A DNA stretch of 64,000 bases from Actinomycetota bacterium. GTDB taxonomy: Bacteria; Actinomycetota; Acidimicrobiia; Acidimicrobiales; Poriferisodalaceae. The position numbers and the translations under genes are program-made. The stretch is from the NCBI GenBank assembly GCA_014238065.1, contig JABABU010000036.1, forward strand, positions 62,001-126,000, given 5' to 3'. Below the pieces are notes generated by a model that did no database searches, was not told where the DNA came from, and saw only the letters and a program-made list of their open reading frames with translations. Below, one piece after another: positions 1-8,768 of this stretch (position 1 is the stretch's first letter; each line of letters starts with the position of its first letter).

Positions 1-855
1 GACTGGGGTGCTGCCCGCCCAACGGTTGCGTGGTTCGGGTTCGACGGTTTGCAATCGTCCGCCCGACGACGACACTTCCAACTGGCCCGAACCGCCCCGA
101 GCCTTCAGTTCGCTCTCACCTCATATGCGGGTCTCGATGACGAGTTCTGGAAGGAGCTACACAGCAACGGAACGCTCGTCACCAACGCACATCTGTCTGG
201 TCCTCCGATCTCACAGTTCATCCTGGCAAGAGTGCTCGAGCACTATCACCAGCCGGCGAGGCTCGCCGCGACGAGGGGCGCGAAGCAATGGTCCCATCAG
301 CCCTATCGAGAGATCGACGAGTCGACCTGGATCGTGGTCGGACTCGGTGCCATCGGGACGGGCGTTGCTCGCAAGGCATCGGGCTGCGGGGCCCATGTCA
401 TCGGCGTCCGGCGCGCGGTGACCGGCGATGAGGCCCAGGTCGACGAAGCCATCACGCTCGATCAGTTGCCCGACCGGTTGCCGGAGGCCGACGTCGTCGT
501 GTTCGCGGTGCCGGACTCGCCCGCAACCACCGACCTCGTCGATGCCGCGTTTCTAGCCGCGATGAGACGGGATGCTGCACTCGTCAACGTCGGTCGAGGG
601 TCACTGATCGTCGAGGACGACCTGCTCGCAGCCCTCGATGCCGACGAGATCGGCGTCGCCATCCTCGATGTGGCCCGCGAAGAGCCACTGCCCGACACTC
701 ACCGGTTCTGGGACCATCCGAAGGTGATGTTCTCACCCCACACCTCGGCTGGCGGACTGAATCGCCACGGTCGCTCGGCTCAGCTCTTCAGTGACAACCT
801 GAGCCGAATCTTCAACGACGAAACCCCGGAGAATCCATATTTCTCCCCCGCCTGA
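1..855 (+). CDS. D-2-hydroxyacid dehydrogenase, NAD(P)-dependent (5' end cut by window)
   Basis: The reading frame is open from base 1 and matches the family before the first internal ATG (base 49), so the gene starts outside the window; 284 residues are visible. It shows the Rossmann glycine motif GLGAIGTG (about residue 113), the catalytic Arg in VNVGRGS, the Glu in AREEPLP and the catalytic His in SPHTS near the C-terminus, the Arg-Glu-His set of the D-isomer-specific 2-hydroxyacid dehydrogenases. These enzymes reduce 2-keto acids or oxidise D-2-hydroxy acids in the cytosol; the substrate cannot be read from sequence. A second family member lies at 6066-6986, with an exported-protein block between them. 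The stop is a TGA, with 19 bases before the convergent gene. Confidence 0.9.
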   Translation, partial: DWGAARPTVAWFGFDGLQSSARRRHFQLARTAPSLQFALTSYAGLDDEFWKELHSNGTLVTNAHLSGPPISQFILARVLEHYHQPARLAATRGAKQWSHQPYREIDESTWIVVGLGAIGTGVARKASGCGAHVIGVRRAVTGDEAQVDEAITLDQLPDRLPEADVVVFAVPDSPATTDLVDAAFLAAMRRDAALVNVGRGSLIVEDDLLAALDADEIGVAILDVAREEPLPDTHRFWDHPKVMFSPHTSAGGLNRHGRSAQLFSDNLSRIFNDETPENPYFSPA

Positions 856-874
856 GTCCTGCCAATGAGCCTTC

Positions 875-1447
875 TCAGTCGATGAGACCGAGTTCCCAAC
901 AACGACCGACCACCTCATCGAGACGGTCACTTGGTATGTCAGCAACGTCGTAGCTGTCGCCGAAACTGGCGTAGCTCGGCCGTGAGCCACGTGGGGCGAT
1001 GTCGGTTCTCGGCATCGAGAGGTTCAGCGTCGCGTTCTCGTACTCCTCTTCGCTGAGCTCGACGTAGTCCTCGTAGATGATCTCGCCGGCCTCCTCGCGA
1101 TCCCACAACTCTTCGGCCAGGGCCTGGCAGCGGGGCGCAGCCGGAGCCGCTGGCACCTCGACAGAGACCGAGACGGCGACGGAGCGACCCTTGTCGGTGG
1201 CTTCCTCCTTCTGCACTGCTGTCATCGGCGTCACCGGCTCGTTCCCCGGCGCCGACAAGTCATCCGCGACGAACGGGGCGTCGTCCGGCGTCGACTTGTC
1301 GAAGCTCATGTCGGACGCGATGGCATCTGAGACGACGTTGGGTGCCGTGTAATGTCCTACTGGCATGGCCTGGAGCCCTGCCACAACGATGAGGGCCGAC
1401 GCGAAACCAATCGAGGAAGCGGCGAGATTGCCGCGAGATGCGCTCAT
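875..1447 (-). CDS. Small exported or membrane-anchored acidic protein, last gene of the DUF1800/DUF1501 operon
   Basis: 190 residues. A hydrophobic stretch at about residues 9-30 is a signal peptide or N-terminal anchor; the rest is acidic and soluble, with Cys near residues 108 and 184 that could pair outside the cell. The start ATG overlaps the TGA of the DUF1501 gene by four bases (ATGA, 1444-1447), so it is translationally coupled to that Tat-exported protein. I recognise no domain. The location and coupling suggest an extracytoplasmic partner of the DUF1501/DUF1800 pair; that role is inference. Reading frame and start are well supported by the overlap, the function is unknown. Confidence 0.75.
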   Translation of the reverse strand: MSASRGNLAASSIGFASALIVVAGLQAMPVGHYTAPNVVSDAIASDMSFDKSTPDDAPFVADDLSAPGNEPVTPMTAVQKEEATDKGRSVAVSVSVEVPAAPAAPRCQALAEELWDREEAGEIIYEDYVELSEEEYENATLNLSMPRTDIAPRGSRPSYASFGDSYDVADIPSDRLDEVVGRCWELGLID

Positions 1448-2781
1448 GAGACGACCTCCAAGGCGCGTGTATTCGCGTCGAAAACATCTCCCGCCGCCAC
1501 CCCGAAAGCCCCTTCGACCACCCCACCGAGGTACGACCTGAAGTCGGTGGTGACGATGAAGTTGCCGTCGCCGTCGAAGTTGGTGAGGCTCGGCGGCTCA
1601 CCGTGATGTCCCCCGACGGCGTGCCGGCCGACCACAAACTGCATACCGGCTGTCCCGTGATCGGTGCCGCTTCCATTCCATTCGGGTGTCCTTCCGAACT
1701 CGGTCCAGGTGGCGATCACGACCTTCTCGGCGTTCGACCCAAGACGATTGTGGAACGCCTCGATGGCCATGTCGAGCTGACGTATCAGCTGCGGGTGCGA
1801 GTCGGCTTGGTCTCCGTGGGTGTCATAGCCGCCCTGCTGGACATGGAAGGCCCGCGTCGGAACCCCAGCATTGATGAGGTCGGCGATGATCACGAGTTGC
1901 TCCCCCAGTTCGCCGGCATTCACGTACTCCTCGCCTGAGAAGAACCGGTCAGGGCCTCCGGTCGACATCTGCGGCTCCTCGACGTACTCGACCCGGTTCT
2001 CAAGGGCAGGTCCGACCAAGTCGGCCAGCTCGAATACGAGCGACTGACCGTTCCTGACAGCAGCAGCGAGTGGCGAATCGGCCCGGTCTGGCTGAACGAG
2101 ACGATCGAAGCCTTTCGCCGCCGATGACCAGCTCTCTCGATCCTCAGCAGTCCATGGAATGTTGCCGTACTCGGGAAGCGCGACCGGGTTCCATCCGGGA
2201 GCCAGCATCGCAGGGCTGAGGTCGCCGAGGCTCATACCGAGAAGTGAATCACCACGGCCGTTCGCGACGGCATGCAAGGCCCGGCCGAGCCAACCTGTCT
2301 GTGTGTCGTAGTCGGTGTCCCCCCTTTCCCACACGTCGGTCTCGTCGAAGTGGCTCAGCGTCGAACCATCACGGCCGACCCCGTGGACGATGGCGAGGTC
2401 GCCCAGATCCCACTGTGACGCGAGGTACGGCATGGCGAACAGTCCGTATTCGTTGTCGATGCGAACCGTGTTCTCTTCTTGAACCGCGCCGTCACGACGG
2501 AGGTCTCTGTACGCGCCACTGTTCAGCGGGACCAAGGTGTTGAGGTAGTCGTTGCCACCCCCTTGTTGGATGGTCACCACGACCAATTCACCAGCCTCGA
2601 CACGCCGCGACGAAGCCTGCACCACCGGTCCCAGCTGTCGCTCGGCACGAGTTGCCTCTTGGCGATCCCTGATCCTGGTGATCATCGGCGGCGCAGCGAC
2701 CATGGCCCCCAATCCTGCTGCAGCTCCGAGGAAGCGACGCCGTGTCAGAGGTGATGGGGAGCATTTCAGTTCTTCTGTCAT
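1444..2781 (-). CDS. DUF1501 family protein with Tat signal
   Basis: 445 residues from an ATG that overlaps the stop of the DUF1800 gene (ATGA, 2778-2781); this overlap decides the start, although the frame stays open further upstream. The N-terminus carries a twin-arginine signal (RRRFLG near residue 13, then an Ala/Gly-rich hydrophobic stretch), so the folded protein is predicted to be exported by Tat. The remainder matches the DUF1501 family of secreted, sulfatase/alkaline-phosphatase-fold-like proteins, with conserved elements such as QGGGNDYLNTLVPL, a VHGVG segment and WTEFGRTPEWNGSGTDHGTAG. DUF1501 genes are usually paired with DUF1800, as here; the molecular function of the pair is not established. 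Confidence 0.92.
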   Translation of the reverse strand: MTEELKCSPSPLTRRRFLGAAAGLGAMVAAPPMITRIRDRQEATRAERQLGPVVQASSRRVEAGELVVVTIQQGGGNDYLNTLVPLNSGAYRDLRRDGAVQEENTVRIDNEYGLFAMPYLASQWDLGDLAIVHGVGRDGSTLSHFDETDVWERGDTDYDTQTGWLGRALHAVANGRGDSLLGMSLGDLSPAMLAPGWNPVALPEYGNIPWTAEDRESWSSAAKGFDRLVQPDRADSPLAAAVRNGQSLVFELADLVGPALENRVEYVEEPQMSTGGPDRFFSGEEYVNAGELGEQLVIIADLINAGVPTRAFHVQQGGYDTHGDQADSHPQLIRQLDMAIEAFHNRLGSNAEKVVIATWTEFGRTPEWNGSGTDHGTAGMQFVVGRHAVGGHHGEPPSLTNFDGDGNFIVTTDFRSYLGGVVEGAFGVAAGDVFDANTRALEVVS

Positions 2782-4145
2782 GCGAGTGTGACCTCCGGTG
2801 ATGCGAATGCGGTGGAAACGGCAGAGACGATGGCGGCGTCGGGCCAGTCGTCGCCGGCGGCCGCAACGACAGCGTCGAACGTCGAGGCCGACCACGACAC
2901 AACACCGAACTGGCGAAGCACGGCTTCCGCGAGTTGGTGAGGGCGCCCTGCGAGGGCGTGGAGGTTCCTCGACACTGCACCCGCGCCGGATGCGATGAGG
3001 TGGCCAACTTCTCGGCCGACCCTCACCCTGGCCGACGATCCGTTGGTGTCCAGCCAGAACTCGTTGTGGCCCCACCCACCGACGTTCGGGGGGTTTGCGA
3101 TCCGTTGTCCGACATCCCACCCGAGCCACTCGAGAGCGAACGGCATCCAGCCGCCCTCCACGTCCTCGGCCGCTGCAGACAGTGCGTCGTATGGCCGGTC
3201 GCGAACATCCAGGATGTCGAGGCCGAAGTTCCGCCATGTCCTGACGAGCAACTCGACAGGCTGGGCCACGAGACCCCATTTGACGTCGTCCGAGTAGAAC
3301 TCCGGATGCGTCAACAGCGCCGCCAGAACGTCACTGATCAGCAAGTCTTCTCGGAACACAGCGGCCAGGTCGCCCACCACGGCCTCGGAGGGAACAGTGC
3401 CTGCGTACCGGTGCCACAAGCGGCCACAGACGAAACGGTGGCACTCCGGGCGTTCGACGATGGCGGCGACAATGTCACTTCCGTCGAAGTTGCCAATACG
3501 ACCGAGGAAGAGCTTCTGACCAAAGTCGTGGAACTCCGGTTTCAACTCGGTGCCGACATAGCGGTATTGGGGTTCGACAAGAACGAGGCCATACCCTGTC
3601 AGCGCCCTGGCGGCTTGCTCGACGTCGGTCTGGGTGTAACCATGACCCGCTCCCATGCTGAAGAGCTCCATGAGTTCCCTCGCAAAGTTCTCGTTCGGGT
3701 TGCCCACCTGGCTCAGGTGAAGATCCAGGTAGAGGTTCATCGCGGTGTCGTGCGTGATGGCTTCGAGCAGATCGTCGAATCGCCCCAGACCTTCGCGACG
3801 CAGCATCACGAGCTGTGCGTGCATCAGGTCGGCGTACTCGACCTTGTCGATGCTCGTTGCGAAGTGCCCATGCCAGAACCAGGCCAGGCGTTCGAGGGCA
3901 GGAGTCGCGCTGTTGACCGCAAGGTGGTACCACCACAGCTGCAGCGCACTGTCTCCGAACGCAGCGTCGCCGGTCGTGCTGCGATACGGACTTCCCGCAT
4001 CCGGGGCATCGGACGGATCGAGAAGCGAGGCCACCGCCGCCTCGATGCCGGCGCTCGCGGCTGCTTCGATCTCCTGAGGCGTGCCGCCCCACGCCGCGCG
4101 TCGAAGGAGGTGAGCAGCGTTGTCCAGTGTCGGCGCGATGTCCAT
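2778..4145 (-). CDS. DUF1800 family protein
   Basis: 455 residues from the ATG at 4145 (MDIAPTL); an in-frame ATG at 4163 would add six residues. Typical DUF1800 features are present: an N-terminal HLLRRAAWGGTPQEIE segment, WFWHGHFATS, LMHAQLVMLRREGLGRFDDLL, NPNENFARELMELFSMGAGHGYTQ and a closing NPPNVGGWGHNEFWLDT block. There is no clear signal peptide, so export, if any, may be with its Tat-exported DUF1501 partner. First gene of the three-gene minus-strand operon, with ATGA overlaps at both downstream junctions. It is divergent from the J-domain gene, with about 80 bases between starts. Function unknown; family assignment is strong. Confidence 0.92.
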   Translation of the reverse strand: MDIAPTLDNAAHLLRRAAWGGTPQEIEAAASAGIEAAVASLLDPSDAPDAGSPYRSTTGDAAFGDSALQLWWYHLAVNSATPALERLAWFWHGHFATSIDKVEYADLMHAQLVMLRREGLGRFDDLLEAITHDTAMNLYLDLHLSQVGNPNENFARELMELFSMGAGHGYTQTDVEQAARALTGYGLVLVEPQYRYVGTELKPEFHDFGQKLFLGRIGNFDGSDIVAAIVERPECHRFVCGRLWHRYAGTVPSEAVVGDLAAVFREDLLISDVLAALLTHPEFYSDDVKWGLVAQPVELLVRTWRNFGLDILDVRDRPYDALSAAAEDVEGGWMPFALEWLGWDVGQRIANPPNVGGWGHNEFWLDTNGSSARVRVGREVGHLIASGAGAVSRNLHALAGRPHQLAEAVLRQFGVVSWSASTFDAVVAAAGDDWPDAAIVSAVSTAFASPEVTLA

Positions 4146-4224
4146 GGCCCCAACTCTGCGCAACCGGCCATGTTCGGAACATGAATGCCACCTTCACCGT
4201 TCCTTCATCTCTACTCTGGGGTCG

Positions 4225-4953
4225 ATGGATGGAGCTACCGCGACTCTCTACGAGCAACTCGGCGTCGAACCGAACGCCGACGTCGTGACGCTGCGCATGG
4301 CGTATCGCTCGAAGGCCAAACTGCATCATCCCGACACGCAACGCCGGTCGGGAGATGACAGTGGCAGCGCGGACGCGATGGCCGCGCTGAACGCAGCTTG
4401 GACAGTGTTGTCTGATCCCCATCAGCGGGCTGCCTACGACTCGACGCTGATCGACCTGCGACACCATTCCCTCAGCCACAGGTCCACGTTGACCACCACT
4501 TCCTACGCGCCAGGGCAATCCGGATTCGCCAGACGCGAGGCGTGGATCGCCGGGCTTCGGGTTCAGATAGTGCGCCTGACACGTGAGGCTGTGACCTCGG
4601 CGTCGTGGGCTCTTTCCCTGAAGCGACATGGCATGCCACGCGAGGTCTACCTCTCACAGCTCGATCGCATCGTCCATCATCTGATCAAGGACACCTCAGA
4701 ACGTGTCAAGACAGCGAGGGCAGCGGGCGCTGCGCCGCTCGATCTTGCGCTCGCGTCAGCGCTGCTCGGCCTTGGCGATCTGGCAGCCGGCATTCGCAGA
4801 GACCTCGCAGTGAAACGGGCAGAACCACGTGACGAAGTCCTGGCCGACCTCATCGACAAGGCCTGGGACAATCTCGCGCACGGTCTCTCTCATGAGGTCG
4901 AGATGGCGCTCGGAGGCAATCCTCACCTGGCCAAGAGCATCGCTCGGAGGTGA
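4225..4953 (+). CDS. J-domain (DnaJ-like) protein
   Basis: 242 residues from the ATG at 4225; the frame is open upstream but the J domain begins directly here (TLYEQLGVEPNA). The J domain spans about residues 7-75 and has the essential HPD tripeptide at 35-37 followed by ALNAAWTVLSDPHQRAAYD. Unlike classical DnaJ there is no Gly/Phe region, zinc-finger or C-terminal peptide-binding domain; the C-terminal 150 residues are alpha-helical looking and unrecognised. Known role of J domains: stimulation of an Hsp70 ATPase. Here it would be a small specialised cochaperone; its client is unknown. It ends five bases before the convergent lipoprotein gene. Confidence 0.85.
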   Translation: MDGATATLYEQLGVEPNADVVTLRMAYRSKAKLHHPDTQRRSGDDSGSADAMAALNAAWTVLSDPHQRAAYDSTLIDLRHHSLSHRSTLTTTSYAPGQSGFARREAWIAGLRVQIVRLTREAVTSASWALSLKRHGMPREVYLSQLDRIVHHLIKDTSERVKTARAAGAAPLDLALASALLGLGDLAAGIRRDLAVKRAEPRDEVLADLIDKAWDNLAHGLSHEVEMALGGNPHLAKSIARR

Positions 4954-4958
4954 GGAGA

Positions 4959-5981
4959 TCAGGCGGCTGGCACGAGTTCCGAGTACAGGCTGAGCACATC
5001 GACAGCGGCAAGTGAGCCGGTCGCGAACACCACGATCCGCTCACCAGGCCAGATCAGAAACACCAGATCCTCAGCCTGAGCCTCCCAGCCGACGACGTCA
5101 ACACCGCTCGGCAGCGAGAACTCGAAGACTTCAGCGCCGGCGGCCGAGGTGACGAGCCCGGCAACATAGTCGTCGACGGTGATGTCCTCAGCCGACTGCT
5201 GCGGCTCGATCGACGCCACGATGAGAGCCGCAATCAGCTCCCCCGTCTCGGCGTCGGTCACTCGCGCCGCCACTGCCTCCAGGCCATCGACGGCGCTGGC
5301 ACCACCGAGGAAGTCCCTGAGGTCCGCAGCGTCCGAGCCGGTCGAGTCGATCGCGCCCATGGCGAACCCGGGAAGATCGACCGACAGCCAAGGCCACAAG
5401 CCGGGAGCAACTCCCAGAAGATCCTGGCGAAGCGCGCCCGCCGAGCACCCATCCACGACACGAAGAACGTCGGCGACAGAAGGATCTTCACTGTCGACAT
5501 CGTTCAGCGCTGCGAAGAGAAAGCGAGCTCCCAGTCCAGCGCCGAGAGACGCCTCGATGCACTCGACGACCAACGGATCGACCTCTTCGGGCGAGGTCGA
5601 CAACAGCGCATGCGTCACGAGACCGGCCACATCCGTACACGCATCCCAGACGACGACGACATCACCGAGTTCATCGGAGGCGAGTCCCGCGTACGGATCG
5701 TCGTTCGGGCCATTCGGGTCATCAGCGGTGACACCCATCTCGGCGAGGCGGGCCCTTCCGAGCACCTCGACCATTCCCGTGGCGACACATTCCGCCTCTC
5801 CACCCCCAACACGAAATGCTGCGTCGGAAAGAAGCTGGCCCTTCAGCGATGCGATCAACACATCGTCGGGGTCGACCGAAGCATCCGTCGCCGGATCGGC
5901 AGCGCCGGAGCTACAAGCCGACGCGAACAGCAGAGTCGCGACGAAAGCGCTCCACCCCCCGGCACGTTTCCACCTGGTCAT
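4959..5981 (-). CDS. Putative lipoprotein of unknown function
   Basis: 340 residues. The N-terminus has basic residues, a hydrophobic stretch and a lipobox LFASAC with the acceptor Cys at residue 23, followed by a Ser/Gly/Ala/Asp linker, so it should be a lipid-anchored surface protein. The mature part is acidic and holds several Cys pairs (around C-VATGMVEVLG, WDAC, VVEC, DGCSAG) and two Ala/Asp-rich helical segments that look like internal repeats, similar in style to actinobacterial DUF732/DUF4333-type surface proteins, though I do not assign a family. Divergent from the dehydrogenase gene at 6066. Confidence 0.75.
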   Translation of the reverse strand: MTRWKRAGGWSAFVATLLFASACSSGAADPATDASVDPDDVLIASLKGQLLSDAAFRVGGGEAECVATGMVEVLGRARLAEMGVTADDPNGPNDDPYAGLASDELGDVVVVWDACTDVAGLVTHALLSTSPEEVDPLVVECIEASLGAGLGARFLFAALNDVDSEDPSVADVLRVVDGCSAGALRQDLLGVAPGLWPWLSVDLPGFAMGAIDSTGSDAADLRDFLGGASAVDGLEAVAARVTDAETGELIAALIVASIEPQQSAEDITVDDYVAGLVTSAAGAEVFEFSLPSGVDVVGWEAQAEDLVFLIWPGERIVVFATGSLAAVDVLSLYSELVPAA

Positions 5982-6065
5982 GGAAGTCTCCTTGCACGCC
6001 GGTCCCTACACACCCGTCCTAGCGTGTGCCAGCATGCCTCACGGTGAAGCCAAAGAAAGGTAGGC

Positions 6066-6986
6066 ATGATTCGTCGCATTGCGGTGTATCCGAACACACG
6101 TCCGGCCATGTACGACGCGTACTGCGACATAGTCGATGCGAGCCCGGCCGAGCGGGTCGGTCTCGAGGACGCTGAGGCTCTTCTCTGGGCTGATCCACTC
6201 AACCACGGCGTCTACCCCGAGGCGATCGATCAGGCCCGAGATGTCGACTGGATTCAGCTCCCATACGCAGGGGTGGAACCATTCCTCGCTCATCTCGACC
6301 AGGAGCACACCTGGACGTGCGCAAAAGGCGTGTATGCCGCACCTGTGGCCGAGCACGTCATCGGCCTTGCGTTGTCGATCATGCGAAACCTGCACGAGTA
6401 CGCGAGAGCCGACCGCTGGACGGCACCAGTCGGAGTGAACCTTCTCGGAGCCAATGTCACCGTGCTGGGAGCCGGTGGCATCACCGAGGCTCTGCTGCGG
6501 TTGCTCGCACCATGGGATTGCTCGACCACGGTTGTGCGCCGACAGGCCGAGCCGATGGAGAACGCAGGCCTCACGGTTCCGTCCTCGGAACTTCACCGAG
6601 CGCTGTCGACGGCCGATCTGGTGGTGGTCGCGCTGGCACTCACCGATGAGACGACCGGCATTCTCGACTCGGCTGCGTTCGCGGCCATGAAAAACACCGG
6701 CTGGCTGGTGAACGTGGGGCGAGGCGGGCATGTCGTCACCGACGATCTCGTCGAAGCGCTCCAGACAGGGACAATCGCAGGAGCCGCTCTCGACGTCACC
6801 GACCCGGAGCCCCTCCCTCAGAATCATCGCCTGTGGTCGATGCCCAACTGCCTCATCACGCCGCACATCGCCAACACACCGGAAATGGGCCTGGTGCTGC
6901 TAGAGCAACGGGTGGCCGAGAACGTCAGGCGATACTGTGCCGACGAGCCTCTGCTCGGGCTGGTCGATGTGAAGGCCGGCTACTAG
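6066..6986 (+). CDS. D-2-hydroxyacid dehydrogenase, NAD(P)-dependent
   Basis: 306 residues starting at ATG 6066 after a purine-rich AAAGGTAGGC. It shows the NAD-binding segment VTVLGAGGITEALLRLL, the catalytic Arg in VNVGRGGHVV, Glu in DPEPLP and His in TPHIAN, the complete active-site triad of the family. The N-terminal catalytic half is shorter than in formate or phosphoglycerate dehydrogenases, like glyoxylate/hydroxypyruvate reductases of the GhrA type. It is separated by only three bases from the nucleotidyltransferase-like gene at 6990, so the two are probably co-transcribed. Paralogue of the truncated gene at 1-855. Substrate unknown. Confidence 0.92.
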   Translation: MIRRIAVYPNTRPAMYDAYCDIVDASPAERVGLEDAEALLWADPLNHGVYPEAIDQARDVDWIQLPYAGVEPFLAHLDQEHTWTCAKGVYAAPVAEHVIGLALSIMRNLHEYARADRWTAPVGVNLLGANVTVLGAGGITEALLRLLAPWDCSTTVVRRQAEPMENAGLTVPSSELHRALSTADLVVVALALTDETTGILDSAAFAAMKNTGWLVNVGRGGHVVTDDLVEALQTGTIAGAALDVTDPEPLPQNHRLWSMPNCLITPHIANTPEMGLVLLEQRVAENVRRYCADEPLLGLVDVKAGY

Positions 6987-6989
6987 TCG

Positions 6990-7547
6990 ATGTCGCCCCG
7001 ACGCGGGGTGTACCCCGGTTCCTTCAACCCTCCGACACTGGCGCACGTGGAGATCGCAGCGGCAGCGGCACGACAGCACAGGCTCGACGTGGTCGATCTC
7101 GCGATTTCGCGGGTGGCGCTCGCCAAGGAGGACGTGACGGTTCCGAGATTCGATCACCGGTTGCATGTGGTCACCCAGGTCGTCGCTGACCACGACTGGC
7201 TCGGGTTGTTCGTGACAGATGCTCAGCTGCTCGTCGACATCGCTCGTGGATATGACGTGCTGGTGATGGGAGCCGACAAGTGGCACCAGATCCAGGATCC
7301 GATGTTCTACGACGACGACGAGGCCGCGCGTGACGCAGCGATGGCGGCGTTACCCAGTGTGGCCGTCGCGCCGAGGCCACCACTCGACGTTCCTGCTGAT
7401 CTGCTGCTTGACGTACCCGAGGAGTTCTCGGAGATGTCGTCCTCAGCGGCGAGAGCAGGGATGCATCACTGGATGCACCCGAAGGCCCTGGCCTTCGACC
7501 TCGAAACCGGCGCATGGACCGACCGAGACCGCTATCTCGGGACCTGA
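6990..7547 (+). CDS. Nucleotidyltransferase-fold protein related to nicotinamide-nucleotide adenylyltransferase
   Basis: 185 residues. The N-terminal YPGSFNPPTLAHVEIA matches the nucleotide-binding GSFxPxHxGH motif of the NadD/cytidylyltransferase superfamily, but with T-L-A-H in place of H-x-G-H. A later GYDVLVMGADKWHQI corresponds to the 'GADK' substrate segment, and SEMSSSAARAG near residue 150 takes the place of the ISSTxIR nucleotide-binding motif. It may therefore adenylylate nicotinate mononucleotide or a different small phosphate; the motif changes make the substrate uncertain. Encoded right behind a 2-hydroxyacid dehydrogenase. Its last 16 bases overlap the convergent acyl-CoA dehydrogenase gene. 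Confidence 0.75.
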   Translation: MSPRRGVYPGSFNPPTLAHVEIAAAAARQHRLDVVDLAISRVALAKEDVTVPRFDHRLHVVTQVVADHDWLGLFVTDAQLLVDIARGYDVLVMGADKWHQIQDPMFYDDDEAARDAAMAALPSVAVAPRPPLDVPADLLLDVPEEFSEMSSSAARAGMHHWMHPKALAFDLETGAWTDRDRYLGT

Positions 7548-8722
7548 TTCCAAGGGAGCTCTTTGTCGACTCGGACATCGCCGGGAAGACCGAGTACTCG
7601 TTCGCCGATGATGTTGCGTTGGATCTCTGAAGTGCCTCCTTCGATCGAACTGGCGCGACTTCTGAGGAAATACGTCCTGAGGTCGCTGTAGTCGACCTGT
7701 ACGTTGTCCTGACGCTCGAAGCTACCGAACAGTTGGCCATGAGGACCCATGAGCTCCATCGCGAACTCGGTCATCTCCTGATTGAGGTCGGCCGTGGTGA
7801 TCTTTCCGACCGAGCCTTCCGGACCTGGGGTTCCTGCCGTACGGAGCTGGCCGGCTCTCATGTTGGTGAGGCGCAACACCTCGGCCCTGGTGTAGAGCTC
7901 CATGAACTTGGCCCGTTTGACATCATCAGCGCCGTACTCGTCAAGCACTCTGCGGACGCTGCCGATGAGACCGGAGCCAGGCCGGTTCTGGGCCGATCCG
8001 CCGATCGTCACGCGCTCGTTCATCAGCGTGGTCAGCGAGACACGCCACCCGTCGCCGACGTCGCCGAGACGCATCGAGTCGGGAACACGAACATCGTTCA
8101 TGAACACTTCGTTGAACTCAGCCTGGCCGGTCATCTGCCGTAGCGGCTTGACCTCGACGCCGGGGGCTTGCATGTCGAGAATGAAGTAGGTCAGACCGCG
8201 GTGCTTCGGCGAATCTGGGTCAGTGCGGGCGACAAGCATTCCCCATCTCGCATTGTGGGCATTCGAGTTCCATACCTTCTGGCCGTTGATGAGCCACTCT
8301 TCGCCATCACGAACCGCTCTGGTGGCGAGGCCGGCGAGGTCAGAGCCAGCCCCAGGTTCGCTGAACAGCTGGCACCAGATCTCTTCGCTGGTGAACAACG
8401 GCCGAATGTAACGCTGCTTCTGCTCATCACTGCCGTGCGCGATGACCGTTGCAGCAGCCATGCCATACCCGAGGACATTGCCTGGAGCAGGAAGAGGCCC
8501 GCCGCGCTCGGCGATTCGCAACTGAATCGGGCGTTGCAGCTTCGGGCTGAGGTCCAATCCGCCGTGACCTTCGGGAAAATTCACCCATGCCAGGCCTGCG
8601 TCGAACTGCGCGGCGAGAAAGCCGCGCTCGTCGTTCACGTCCACACCGTCGCAGAGACGGTCTGTGAGCTCAAGGACCCGTTGTTCGTCTGTTGACTGAG
8701 CGGACTGCATGACGTCTGTCAT
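7532..8722 (-). CDS. Acyl-CoA dehydrogenase
   Basis: 396 residues from the ATG at 8722, which follows a strong GGAGG seven bases upstream; the frame is open further but without a ribosome-binding site. Family hallmarks include QLFSEPGAGSDLAGLATRAVRDG, the NGQKVWNSNAHNARWGMLVART segment and C-terminal SIEGGTSEIQRNIIGERVLGLP, which places the FAD/CoA-binding loop. Acyl-CoA dehydrogenases oxidise acyl-CoA to the 2-enoyl thioester and pass electrons to ETF. The catalytic base position in this subfamily is not certain from sequence. The gene is divergent from a flavin monooxygenase of the same fold, with a perfect 15-base palindrome in the shared promoter region (8769-8783). Confidence 0.93.
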   Translation of the reverse strand: MTDVMQSAQSTDEQRVLELTDRLCDGVDVNDERGFLAAQFDAGLAWVNFPEGHGGLDLSPKLQRPIQLRIAERGGPLPAPGNVLGYGMAAATVIAHGSDEQKQRYIRPLFTSEEIWCQLFSEPGAGSDLAGLATRAVRDGEEWLINGQKVWNSNAHNARWGMLVARTDPDSPKHRGLTYFILDMQAPGVEVKPLRQMTGQAEFNEVFMNDVRVPDSMRLGDVGDGWRVSLTTLMNERVTIGGSAQNRPGSGLIGSVRRVLDEYGADDVKRAKFMELYTRAEVLRLTNMRAGQLRTAGTPGPEGSVGKITTADLNQEMTEFAMELMGPHGQLFGSFERQDNVQVDYSDLRTYFLRSRASSIEGGTSEIQRNIIGERVLGLPGDVRVDKELPWNQVPR

Positions 8723-8768
8723 CAAATTCCTCCGTGTCGACCGACTTCGAACTGTACGACCCAGCCGT

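Noticed and set aside
2782-3279. Upstream extension of the DUF1501 frame
   Set aside because: The extension lies inside the DUF1800 gene, is Arg-rich and would hide the Tat signal; the ATGA overlap at 2778-2781 marks the true start.
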